The notes beneath the pieces were generated by a model. It did no database searches and had not been told where the DNA came from. It worked only from the letters and a program-made list of their open reading frames with translations. Made by a program: the position numbers and the translations under genes. From positions 18,439 through 82,438 of the forward strand of contig UQDI01000004.1 of NCBI GenBank assembly GCA_900539725.1: a stretch of 64,000 nt of DNA, read 5' to 3'. Shown here one piece after another: positions 8,734 to 16,200 of the stretch (position 1 is its first letter; every line of letters begins with the position of its first letter). This stretch comes from an uncultured Eubacteriales bacterium. Its GTDB lineage: Bacteria > Bacillota > Clostridia > Tissierellales > Peptoniphilaceae.

Positions 8734-9376
8734 GATACTGAGCCTATTACTAATAATAATAGGCTCCGTTCTAGTTATAAAGTATGTGCCGATGGAGAGA
8801 CTCAAGACCTTCATCAAAGAGCGAAGAGAGCTTTCAGAAGTTTTATACGTAGCTGCTTTTGCGATACTGCCTGTATTTTTCTTCCCAGTGCCAGTCCTTG
8901 CGCTTATAGCCGCAACCTTATTTGGCTTTATTAAAGGAAGTCTCTTGACCATGGTAGGAGCGCTTTTAAATATGTCTATCATGTTTGTCATCGCAAGATA
9001 CATCGGCAGAGATTTTGTTAGCGCCTTGGTTCATAAGCATGTGAGCAAAAAAACTTACGATAGATATTTTGCCAAAGACGCGAAGATCGCATCAGGACTA
9101 TTTTTGCTAAGACTTACGCCAATCATTCCATACAATATACTTAATTATGCTTATCCCTTAACTGATATAAGCTTTTGGAGGTATTTAATCGTTTCTTTCT
9201 TGGGGATAATGCCTGGAACGCTTGTTTACCTAAACCTAGGTGACAAGATTAAGGACTACAAGTCCAAAGAGTTTCTGATTGCAGTTTTAATCATGCTCGC
9301 ACTTGTAATTATTTCCGTTTTGCTTACAAAGTACGTTAACAAGAAAAATGATAGCAATAGTAGTTCCAGTATATAA
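8705..9376 (+). CDS. VTT-domain membrane protein (TVP38/TMEM64 family), second copy
   Basis: Second VTT membrane protein, 223 residues, parallel in layout to its neighbour but clearly diverged. It shows an N-terminal helix with KILSLLLIIIGS, a PVFFFPVPVLALIAATLFG re-entrant segment, and RLTPIIPYNILNYAYPLT as the arginine/proline motif. It overlaps both neighbours by 29 bases, so translation of the series is probably coupled. A pair of non-identical VTT proteins suggests a heteromeric unit or two separate substrates; nothing in the sequence decides this. Confidence 0.85.
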   Translation: MTKRKINPIKILSLLLIIIGSVLVIKYVPMERLKTFIKERRELSEVLYVAAFAILPVFFFPVPVLALIAATLFGFIKGSLLTMVGALLNMSIMFVIARYIGRDFVSALVHKHVSKKTYDRYFAKDAKIASGLFLLRLTPIIPYNILNYAYPLTDISFWRYLIVSFLGIMPGTLVYLNLGDKIKDYKSKEFLIAVLIMLALVIISVLLTKYVNKKNDSNSSSSI

Positions 9377-10034
9377 GGAAGAAAAGAGCATAGAGCGCTT
9401 CATAAGGCATTTATATAGCCTAGATGGAGACTTCAAAGTCTATATAGCTTATGCCGATGGCGGGGACAAAACGCTTGATGTGCTTGATAAACTAAATAAG
9501 GAGTTTCCTTTCAATATAGTTATGAGCGAAAAATCACGCTCAGTGCAAATGAATACAGGCTTTAAAGAGACAAGCAAGGACAAGATAATGTTTTTGCATG
9601 CGGATTCGTATTTAGATAAAGACGCCATAGTCAAGATGGATAAGGCACTTGATAAGTACAGCGCCGCAGCCATTAAGATAAGGTTCACTAGTAAGAGGCT
9701 ATTAATGAAAGTCGTTGCCTTTAGATCAAATATAAGACTTAAGCTATATAATATTGCCTATGGCGACCAAGTTATGTCCTTTAGGCGCGAAAAATTCATA
9801 GAGATGGGCATGTTCAAAGAACTACCGCTTATGGAAGACTACGAAATGTCAAGAAGGCTCAAAAAAGAAGGAACAAGGATAAAAGCGATTGACTCATACG
9901 TTACGACAGACGCGAGACGCTTTGAAAACGGCGGAATACTTAAAACGATAATCCTACACAAGAAGCTGAAATTCATGTTCCTACTCGGATACCCGATTGA
10001 AGAGATCACAAGGAGATACAGAGATGAAAGATGA
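9348..10034 (+). CDS. Family-2 glycosyltransferase (TIGR04283-type)
   Basis: GT-A fold glycosyltransferase of 228 residues. It opens with MIAIVVPVYKEEKSIE, has the nucleotide-binding DGGDKT segment, the RSVQMNTGF motif characteristic of the TIGR04283 family, and FLHADSYL as the metal-binding acidic motif. There is a short amphipathic C-terminus but no clear membrane helix. Families TIGR04282 and TIGR04283 are often neighbours; here they flank two VTT genes. Without arsenic genes the acceptor is open: a lipid or polyprenol is one option given the membrane partners. It overlaps the VTT gene by 29 bases and the Fe-S gene by 11. Confidence 0.85.
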   Translation: MIAIVVPVYKEEKSIERFIRHLYSLDGDFKVYIAYADGGDKTLDVLDKLNKEFPFNIVMSEKSRSVQMNTGFKETSKDKIMFLHADSYLDKDAIVKMDKALDKYSAAAIKIRFTSKRLLMKVVAFRSNIRLKLYNIAYGDQVMSFRREKFIEMGMFKELPLMEDYEMSRRLKKEGTRIKAIDSYVTTDARRFENGGILKTIILHKKLKFMFLLGYPIEEITRRYRDER

Positions 10035-10980
10035 TAAGAAAAATTATTTAAAATATGTCAAAGAGACTTGCCTCGACTGCTCACTATGCACACAAAACTG
10101 CGACTTTTTAACGAAATACAAACTAGACTTAGCAGATTTTGTGTCAAGAGAGGACCTTGCTTACTCATGCTTCTTATGCGGTAGATGCTACGAGGTCTGT
10201 CCCGTTGATTTAGATGGCAGAGAGATCTCACTAATACATAGGAAAAATGAGGGCTTCGGCATGATGAAGTTTGAGAAGTCCCTATATAAATTTAGAAATA
10301 ACTCAAATAAAAAGACTAAGGATTTGCTATGGCTTGGATGCGCTTTTCCAAGAGCTTTTCCAGAAACAACCAAGAAAATGATAGAGATATTTAAAGAAGA
10401 TGGTTGTGACTACTCAATCGACTGCTGCGGTAAACCAGTCTTTGAGAGCGGTGACAAAGAGCGTGCTCAAAACAATATTGATCACGTCAAAATGCTTTTA
10501 CTTAAGAAAAAAGTAAAGAGAGTCGTTACATGCTGCCCAAACTGCTACCACTTCTTTAAAGATTACACAGACATAAACGTAATAACAATATATGAAAAGC
10601 TTCACGAGCTAGGCATAGGCAGGGTTTTTGAAGATGAGTTTCACATCTACCACCCATGTCCAGACAAAGTTTATAAAGAGATGTTTAAAGATTTAAAATA
10701 TTTCATGCCAAACGCCAAAAGTGACTACAAAGACGTTTTATGCTGCGGTCTAGGCGGACTTGCAATCCGCGACGAACCAGAGATAGCGAAAGCATTTTTA
10801 GATAGACTTAAAAATTATGATAGTATGGTCACAACATATTGCGCAAGCTGCTCAATACAGTTCACAAAAAACGGCATAGCTAATCAGCACGCACTTACCA
10901 TGATACTTGGAACAGACGAAAAAGTCGTTCCAACAAGTCTAGCTAGATTAATAAAGATGAAATTTTATGGCGGAAGATAA
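10024..10980 (+). CDS. Fe-S protein with CCG (HdrB-type) domains
   Basis: Cytoplasmic redox protein of 318 residues. The N-terminus has two [4Fe-4S] ferredoxin motifs, CLDCSLCTQNC and CFLCGRCYEVC. Two CCG repeats follow, with DCCGKP/TCCPNC and LCCGLGG/YCASC, as in HdrB, GlpC and the glycolate oxidase Fe-S subunit. No flavin domain is encoded nearby, so its electron donor or dehydrogenase partner is elsewhere. ATG 10024 is preferred because AAGGAGA ends seven bases before it; a TTG at 9997 lacks a site. It overlaps the glycosyltransferase gene by 11 bases and is the last gene of the cluster. GlpC-type proteins pass electrons from glycerol-3-phosphate dehydrogenase to quinone, an interesting match to the Ugp-like importer upstream, but not proof. 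Confidence 0.85.
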   Translation: MKDDKKNYLKYVKETCLDCSLCTQNCDFLTKYKLDLADFVSREDLAYSCFLCGRCYEVCPVDLDGREISLIHRKNEGFGMMKFEKSLYKFRNNSNKKTKDLLWLGCAFPRAFPETTKKMIEIFKEDGCDYSIDCCGKPVFESGDKERAQNNIDHVKMLLLKKKVKRVVTCCPNCYHFFKDYTDINVITIYEKLHELGIGRVFEDEFHIYHPCPDKVYKEMFKDLKYFMPNAKSDYKDVLCCGLGGLAIRDEPEIAKAFLDRLKNYDSMVTTYCASCSIQFTKNGIANQHALTMILGTDEKVVPTSLARLIKMKFYGGR

Positions 10981-11098
10981 ATTTACAATAATTTAAGATA
11001 GTTTTAATCAAAACTATATATAATTAAAATATAATACAGTTGTGAATTATTATGTAAGCAGTAGTGGTTCACTAAAAATATTTTAAGGAGATGAGAAT

Positions 11099-12019
11099 AT
11101 GTTAAGAGAGAAAAAACTCAAAACATTAATATCGTTTTTATTGGCACTATCTTTTTTTATTGTATCATCAAGTAACAGCTTAGCAATGAATAGAAATCTT
11201 CACTTAGATGATAAATGCTCTAATTATAATTTGAATAATTATTATGAAGAGTATACTGATGATTTAGGCAATATTGTTTCTGTAGAGATAAAATACATAG
11301 ACAATAAAGATTTAACAGAAATTAAAGTTTATTTAAACCACGAATTAACTCAGATATCACTTATTACTGATGATGATATTTATTACAAAAGCGTTAAATA
11401 TTCTAATTTCAACAATATGAATGTTGATAATAAAATTAATAGTTATGACAAAGTTTATCATTTGCCAAAAAAAATGTTTGAAGAAAAAAGTGTGGATAAT
11501 ATTTTATCAAAAATAAATAATAATTATGATGGCGCGGCTTTTTATGGTCACTTCGTCCCTCTTAGATCGTTTCCAGGCACAAAACCATGTGATTTATACT
11601 ATTATAATTATGATGAAGAACCTGATTTGCATCGATTTAATGCTAGGGCTATAAACATTACTGCAGGAACTCCTATTTCTGTTGCAATTGGACTAGTTAT
11701 TGCTTTTGTAACATCAGAATTAACACCACTTGGTATTTTAGAAATAATAGGTGCGTCAATTGCAGGAGATGTAGTTACTAATTATGTTACTAATATATTA
11801 ACATTTTCAACTAAAAAGATCAGGTACATGCCAATAATTGATGGAAGAGAAATATTTGGAGATGCATATATTGAAGAATTATGGCTAATAAGTCATGACA
11901 ATCTAAAAAATATAGATACATTTCATTTAGCTCAAAATGTTCATGGAGCTAATAGAGGCACTTCACCTGAAGAAATAGCAAGAGATGCACAAATTGCTGA
12001 AGCACAAGGACAATATTAA
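11099..12019 (+). CDS. Secreted protein of unknown function with hydrophobic Gly-rich segment
   Basis: I do not recognise a named family. The 306-residue product has a signal peptide (positively charged start, hydrophobic stretch to about residue 24, likely cleavage near SLA). An Asn/Tyr/Asp-rich region follows to about residue 150, then GHFVPLRSFPG and, at about residues 195-240, a hydrophobic glycine/alanine-containing stretch that could span a membrane. The C-terminal 60 residues are polar. Composition is more AT-rich than neighbouring genes. AAGGAGATGAG precedes the ATG. It overlaps the next small membrane protein by 35 bases. A secreted protein with an internal hydrophobic segment beside a small membrane protein recalls bacteriocin/immunity arrangements, which is only a hypothesis. 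Confidence 0.75.
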   Translation: MLREKKLKTLISFLLALSFFIVSSSNSLAMNRNLHLDDKCSNYNLNNYYEEYTDDLGNIVSVEIKYIDNKDLTEIKVYLNHELTQISLITDDDIYYKSVKYSNFNNMNVDNKINSYDKVYHLPKKMFEEKSVDNILSKINNNYDGAAFYGHFVPLRSFPGTKPCDLYYYNYDEEPDLHRFNARAINITAGTPISVAIGLVIAFVTSELTPLGILEIIGASIAGDVVTNYVTNILTFSTKKIRYMPIIDGREIFGDAYIEELWLISHDNLKNIDTFHLAQNVHGANRGTSPEEIARDAQIAEAQGQY

Positions 12020-12425
12020 AAAATATATATTGTTTAATATTATATTAATTGTAACATTTTGCATAATAATATATATAAATATATATTATTATGCATGCGA
12101 CTTATTATTAAGTCCATATATAGTATATATTTTATTGTTAATTATATATATATTTAAAGAAAAAAATAAAAAATTTGTTATGGTTAATTTAGTGATAACT
12201 CTTATATTTTTTATCTTTACACTTGCTTTTAAGCCTAATTACACAGTAAATCAAGCTAGGGCAATAATAGAAAATGATTTTCATACTAAAGCCATGATAA
12301 GTTATGAAAATCTAGGATATCCAAAAAGGAAGAATATTATATCTAGAGGTTTTTACACATATATTATAGAAGATAATAAGCTAATTATATTTGATAACGA
12401 GAGTGGAAAATTTAAACAAATATAA
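11985..12425 (+). CDS. Small membrane protein of unknown function, coupled to the secreted protein
   Basis: Product of 146 residues with three hydrophobic helices at about 14-33, 41-55 and 63-81, and a polar C-terminal domain of 60 residues with NQARAIIENDF and a GFYTYIIEDNKLIIF beta-like ending. No family is recognised. The ATG lies inside the end of the preceding gene, 35 bases before its stop, and has only a weak GCAAGAG in front, so it is probably translated by coupling. The DNA is among the most AT-rich in the window. Its position and topology would fit an immunity or partner protein for the secreted protein. A hairpin at 12453-12484 closes the unit. Confidence 0.65.
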   Translation: MHKLLKHKDNIKKYILFNIILIVTFCIIIYINIYYYACDLLLSPYIVYILLLIIYIFKEKNKKFVMVNLVITLIFFIFTLAFKPNYTVNQARAIIENDFHTKAMISYENLGYPKRKNIISRGFYTYIIEDNKLIIFDNESGKFKQI

Positions 12426-12452
12426 GTAAAATGTGATATATAATTTTTTTTA

Positions 12453-12488
12453 AAGCAGATGCATTATGTGATATGCATCTGCTTCTTT
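12453..12488 (+). terminator. Hairpin terminator between convergent genes
   Basis: A perfect 12-bp stem (12453-12464 with 12473-12484) with an 8-base loop, followed by a short T-rich stretch. It lies between the converging small membrane protein and DUF1576 genes. The T-run is better on the plus strand. Confidence 0.7.
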
Positions 12489-12501
12489 TATATCTAATAT
12501 A

Positions 12502-13764
12502 CTATTCTTCTTTTTTTACCTGCAAATACTTTGGTCTTTTATAAAAGGTATCTAGTAATGGTACCATGAAGGCAGCTATAAATCCACCGGAGAAGCCGTT
12601 ATTATAAAGGTTTAGTCCAGCATGGAGGCCGCCAACGTTGTTTATAAGCGCCATGTGCAAGAAGCCTGCCAAGAAGCCTGCGAAGCTACCGTAGTAGTTT
12701 GAGATTGGGCAAAGTGTTGTGCCAAAAAGGCTTGCAAGTAGAAGTGCTGTGTCATGCGGGTTGTAGACGTTGATCAGGCTTGCAAAATAAATTCCAGCAA
12801 ATATTGGCAGTGCGTTTCTTATGTCTTTACCGATAAAGGCAAAGCCCATGATTGTCAGTATGTCGCCGATGATTGGCCCGTTTAGCTCGCCTCCGACAAG
12901 TATTACATAAAGCGTCGATACTATGCCAAGTGTGCCCGCATTTATTAGGCAGGCGCCGCTACCAAATTCTGCCTCGTAATTTTGAAGCATGGGTCCTATC
13001 CTCTTAAGAAGTTTAAAATAATTTATAAGTGCATTTTTTTCGCAAAATCCCAAAATTATGAAGAGCATCGATAGAAGTAAAAGTAGTGGCAGGAACTTAT
13101 CGTTGTAGCCACTCAAGACTATGTGTCTTTGTGGTAGCTCTATGTTTATAGTTTTTAAAAAGCCTGAGTAGAACATGGCGATGATGCCTGCTGTGAAGCC
13201 GCCATTGTAAAGGTTAAAGCCTTTATGAAACTCTTTGAATGGTTTTAAAAGCGGCGTAAATATAAAGCCTACTAAAAAGCCTGCGAAGAAGGCACAGACC
13301 ACGCCAAAGACGCCGCCAACTAAGAGGTAGACGTTCGTCACCATGGGTGCAAGCGATGTAACGAAGAGGGCGTTTGCGATATTGTCTTCGATCTTGATTT
13401 TGTAAAGCCTTGTGAAGGAGATGACGCCAAACATTAGCGGCATTGAATTAAGTAGATTCTTGCCAAAGAGCGAGAAGCCCGACACAACGAAGACGGCGGC
13501 TATATGTATGCCTCTTAAGTCTATCTTTCTAATATTCATTATCATTATCGAGAATAGTGTGACTATGGAGCTATTAACAAGGGCGGCGCCGATGTTTGCA
13601 AGCTTCATATAGTCTGTCACGAGAGATGCCGATGAGACGCAGATGATATTTAGACCATTCACAATTTCATCTGGCGTGTTAAAGGCAAAGCCCGTTATAA
13701 ATAAAAATATGGCGTATAAGTATAAAATTAAGTACTTATTTTTATAATCACTAAGGTTAATCAT
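12502..13764 (-). CDS. DUF1576 multi-pass membrane protein
   Basis: Polytopic membrane protein of 420 residues with about ten hydrophobic segments. Two internal regions share the pattern LYNGGFTAGIIAMFY and LYNNGFSGGFIAAFM, which suggests an internal duplication typical of transporters and matches DUF1576 proteins of Clostridia. The substrate is unknown. The gene is alone on the minus strand, with CCTCCTTATC (AAGGAGG on the coding strand) before its ATG at 13764. It diverges from ahpC. I call the family by its repeated glycine/asparagine motifs; confidence is lower for any transport role. Confidence 0.8.
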   Translation of the reverse strand: MINLSDYKNKYLILYLYAIFLFITGFAFNTPDEIVNGLNIICVSSASLVTDYMKLANIGAALVNSSIVTLFSIMIMNIRKIDLRGIHIAAVFVVSGFSLFGKNLLNSMPLMFGVISFTRLYKIKIEDNIANALFVTSLAPMVTNVYLLVGGVFGVVCAFFAGFLVGFIFTPLLKPFKEFHKGFNLYNGGFTAGIIAMFYSGFLKTINIELPQRHIVLSGYNDKFLPLLLLLSMLFIILGFCEKNALINYFKLLKRIGPMLQNYEAEFGSGACLINAGTLGIVSTLYVILVGGELNGPIIGDILTIMGFAFIGKDIRNALPIFAGIYFASLINVYNPHDTALLLASLFGTTLCPISNYYGSFAGFLAGFLHMALINNVGGLHAGLNLYNNGFSGGFIAAFMVPLLDTFYKRPKYLQVKKEE

Positions 13765-13815
13765 GCTATGCGCCTCCTTATCTTATATATATTTTACCAT
13801 AAAAATGGATAAAAT

Positions 13816-13824
13816 TGATATAAT
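13816..13824 (+). promoter_or_regulatory. Possible extended -10 promoter of ahpC
   Basis: TGATATAAT at 13816-13824 is an extended -10 element about 72 bases before the ahpC start. No good -35 box is seen at the right distance, so this is tentative. Confidence 0.4.
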
Positions 13825-13865
13825 ATTTTTTTGTGATTTATTTTGGCGGATTGGGTATATATAGT

Positions 13866-13882
13866 TTGAGCGAAAGGCTCAA
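13866..13882 (+). other. Leader hairpin directly before the ahpC ribosome binding site
   Basis: TTGAGC (13866-13871) pairs with GCTCAA (13877-13882) around a GAAAG loop, ending two bases before the AAGGAGG of ahpC. It could stabilise the transcript or modulate translation. Confidence 0.5.
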
Positions 13883-13895
13883 TAAGGAGGTATAA

Positions 13896-14465
13896 ATGAC
13901 AAATTTAATAGGTAAACAATTAGACGAATTTAAGGTAAATGCATTTCAAGCAGGAAAGGACTTCTTCCAAGTAACAAACGAAGACTTAAAGGGTCACTGG
14001 AGCGTACTTTTCTTCTACCCAGGAGACTTTACATTTGTATGCCCAACAGAACTTGAAGCACTTGCTGAAGAATACGAAAACTTCAAGAAAGCTGGCTGTG
14101 AAGTATATTCAGTTTCAACTGACTCTGAATTTGTTCACATGGAATGGCAAAAGACATCTCCAGCAGTTTCAAAAGCTAAATACGTTATGCTAGCTGACAG
14201 AGCATTTGAACTTTCTAGAATGCTTGGAGTTTTAAACGAAGAAGAAGGTCAAGCTTACAGAGGATCTTTCGTAATCAATCCAGACGGCGTTATCACTGCA
14301 TATGAAATCCACGACATGGGTATAGGTAGAAGCCCTAAGGAATTACTAAGAAAGGTAGAAGCTTCAAAATTCGTTAACGAACACGGAGACAAAGTCTGTC
14401 CAGCAAACTGGATGCCAGGCGAAGACACACTTACACCAGGCATGGACCTAGTAGGTACAATCTAA
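13896..14465 (+). CDS. ahpC: Alkyl hydroperoxide reductase subunit C (2-Cys peroxiredoxin)
   Basis: Cytoplasmic peroxidase of 189 residues that reduces hydrogen peroxide and organic hydroperoxides. The peroxidatic cysteine C49 lies in FTFVCPTE with the upstream YPGDFT, and the resolving cysteine C168 in KVCPANW, so it is a typical 2-Cys enzyme of the AhpC/Prx1 class. RGSFVINPDG and GRSPKELLR are further family motifs. AAGGAGG is six bases before the ATG. No ahpF reductase is adjacent; the reductant (AhpF or a thioredoxin) must be encoded elsewhere. It is a single-gene unit closed by the terminator at 14475-14506. For an anaerobe it is a major oxygen-defence enzyme. Confidence 0.96.
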   Translation: MTNLIGKQLDEFKVNAFQAGKDFFQVTNEDLKGHWSVLFFYPGDFTFVCPTELEALAEEYENFKKAGCEVYSVSTDSEFVHMEWQKTSPAVSKAKYVMLADRAFELSRMLGVLNEEEGQAYRGSFVINPDGVITAYEIHDMGIGRSPKELLRKVEASKFVNEHGDKVCPANWMPGEDTLTPGMDLVGTI

Positions 14466-14474
14466 GATATTTAC

Positions 14475-14506
14475 AAGAGTAGGCGCATCTATGCCTACTC
14501 TTTTTT
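14475..14506 (+). terminator. Terminator after ahpC
   Basis: A perfect 10-bp stem (14475-14484 with 14493-14502) and an 8-base loop run into six T. A textbook intrinsic terminator. Confidence 0.92.
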
Positions 14507-14553
14507 ACGTCTAGGCCATTTTAAAAAATTATCGAGATAAAGGGATAATTCGC

Positions 14554-14583
14554 TTGACGTATTAATATATTTAGTTGTATAAT
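14554..14583 (+). promoter_or_regulatory. Promoter of the C69 dipeptidase gene
   Basis: TTGACG at 14554-14559 and TATAAT at 14578-14583, 18 bases apart, 46 bases before the start codon. Confidence 0.75.
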
Positions 14584-14628
14584 AAATATATAAGCAAAAC
14601 TATGTGTGTAAATTAAGGAGGTTATTTT

Positions 14629-16044
14629 ATGAGAAAAACAGAGTGTACAACTATATTAGTTGGTAAAAAAGCGTCAATAGATGGAACTATCATCATCGCG
14701 AGAAACGAAGACTATCATGACGCCATAAACTTAAAGAAATTTGTGGTTCATGAAGAAAAGCCAAACGGAAGCGTTTATGAATCAGATAACACAAAGGTTA
14801 AAGTTGAATTGCCAAAGGGGGCAATGAGATATACAGCCATCCCATCAGATGATAAGAACGAGCCAGGCGCTTATGCAGAAGCAGGTTTTAACGAGCTAGG
14901 CGTTGCAGTTAGCTCGACAGAAAGCTTATACGGCAACGAAAGAGTTTTAGCTCTTGACCCACTAGTACTTGATGGTATCGCAGAAGACGCTATAAATGAC
15001 TTAGTTACACCATATGCAAAATCAGCTCGTGACGGAATTAAATTCTTAGGCGAACTTATCAAGAAATATGGTTCAGCTGAAGGCAATGGTATATTATTTG
15101 CTGACAAGGACGAAGCTTGGTATATGGAGATACCTACAGGACATCACTGGGTAGCTGTTAGAATACCTGATGATTGCTATGCAGTTGCTCCAAACCACGT
15201 TTGCATCGAACAAATAGACTTTAATGATAAAGAAAACTATATGTGGTCAGAAGGCATGGAAGAATTTGTTAAAGAAAATAACTTAAATCCAGACTTCGAA
15301 GGATTTAACTTTAGAAAAGTTTTCGGCACATATAGAGAGCTAGACAGGGTTTATAACACACCAAGAGCTTGGTACGCACACAAATTATTATCATCATGCG
15401 ACTGTGACCCAACTTGCGGCGACATACCATTTATTAAGAAAGCTACAAGAAAGATTTCAGTTGAAGACTGCGCTAAAGTTTTAGGCTCACACTATAACGA
15501 AACAGAATTTGACCCACTAGGCTGGCAAGGAACAGAGCAAGAAAAGAAGAGATTCAGATGCATCTCACTTTCAAGAACAGCTCACTCACATATCTTACAA
15601 GTATATCCAGACCTAGATGAAAAACTTAGAGGAGTAACTTGGTTATCCTTCGGAACAACAGCATTCAACCCATACGTACCATTCTTTAACTACGTAGAAG
15701 ACACACCAAAAGAATACAGAACAGTTCCTGAAAAGATGGACATCGACAACGCTTACTGGCTAGCAAAAGTCTTCGCATACTATGCAGAAGAACACTACAA
15801 GCTATTCAATAGAGATACACATGAGTTCTTACAACGTATGGCAGTCTATGGCAGACAAAGAGTTATGGAAATTCAAAAAGGAGCAAAGGGCTTAGACGAC
15901 AAAAAACTTATGAAATATTTGACAGAAGAAAACCAAAAGACAGCCACTTACTTTATCGAAGAAACAAAGAAACAATTACAAGATTACGCAACAAGAGCTT
16001 TGTTCACTTCAAAATTAACTTTCCAAATGGATAAAAACTTATAA
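14629..16044 (+). CDS. C69-family dipeptidase (PepD type)
   Basis: Peptidase of 471 residues, normal for the family. The N-terminal-nucleophile cysteine is C6 (MRKTECTT) and is followed by the family motifs DGTIIIARNEDY and AGFNELGVAVSSTES. These enzymes split a broad range of dipeptides, and autoprocessing exposes the cysteine. Here the propeptide is only five residues. There is no signal peptide, so it acts in the cytoplasm, probably on peptides imported by systems such as the Opp importer at the end of the window. GGAGG precedes the ATG. It has its own promoter and terminator. Confidence 0.92.
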   Translation: MRKTECTTILVGKKASIDGTIIIARNEDYHDAINLKKFVVHEEKPNGSVYESDNTKVKVELPKGAMRYTAIPSDDKNEPGAYAEAGFNELGVAVSSTESLYGNERVLALDPLVLDGIAEDAINDLVTPYAKSARDGIKFLGELIKKYGSAEGNGILFADKDEAWYMEIPTGHHWVAVRIPDDCYAVAPNHVCIEQIDFNDKENYMWSEGMEEFVKENNLNPDFEGFNFRKVFGTYRELDRVYNTPRAWYAHKLLSSCDCDPTCGDIPFIKKATRKISVEDCAKVLGSHYNETEFDPLGWQGTEQEKKRFRCISLSRTAHSHILQVYPDLDEKLRGVTWLSFGTTAFNPYVPFFNYVEDTPKEYRTVPEKMDIDNAYWLAKVFAYYAEEHYKLFNRDTHEFLQRMAVYGRQRVMEIQKGAKGLDDKKLMKYLTEENQKTATYFIEETKKQLQDYATRALFTSKLTFQMDKNL

Positions 16045-16065
16045 AATTTAATATTATGTATATGG

Positions 16066-16095
16066 ATGGGGCCTTATGATGAGGCTCCATTTTTT
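16066..16095 (+). terminator. Terminator after the dipeptidase gene
   Basis: A 9-bp stem (16066-16074 with 16082-16090, one G-T pair) followed by a T-run to 16095. Confidence 0.85.
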
Positions 16096-16124
16096 GCTTT
16101 AGCATGAAAATAAATTATATTGAC

Positions 16125-16152
16125 TTGACAAATATTATGGGGGGGGTATAAT
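16125..16152 (+). promoter_or_regulatory. Promoter of ABC exporter gene with G8 tract in its spacer
   Basis: A consensus TTGACA at 16125-16130 and a consensus TATAAT at 16147-16152 are separated by 16 bases. The spacer ends in eight consecutive G (16139-16146) that touch the -10 box. Gain or loss of a G would change the spacing around the 17-base optimum. Confidence 0.75.
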
Positions 16153-16200
16153 GGATATAATGACTTTAAAGAAGAACGGTTTATTATTAGGAGGTAATTT

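Noticed and set aside
7347..10034. Arsenosugar biosynthesis operon
   Set aside because: The two transferase families carry that name in databases, but no arsenic methylase, radical SAM partner or arsenic resistance gene is in the window.
10998..11017. Terminator after the CCG Fe-S gene
   Set aside because: The ATAGTTTT/AAAACTAT hairpin is entirely weak AT pairs apart from one, and no T-run follows.
12441..12488. Bidirectional terminator for the convergent small membrane protein and DUF1576 genes
   Set aside because: On the minus strand the stem is followed by A, not T, so only the plus-strand direction was annotated.
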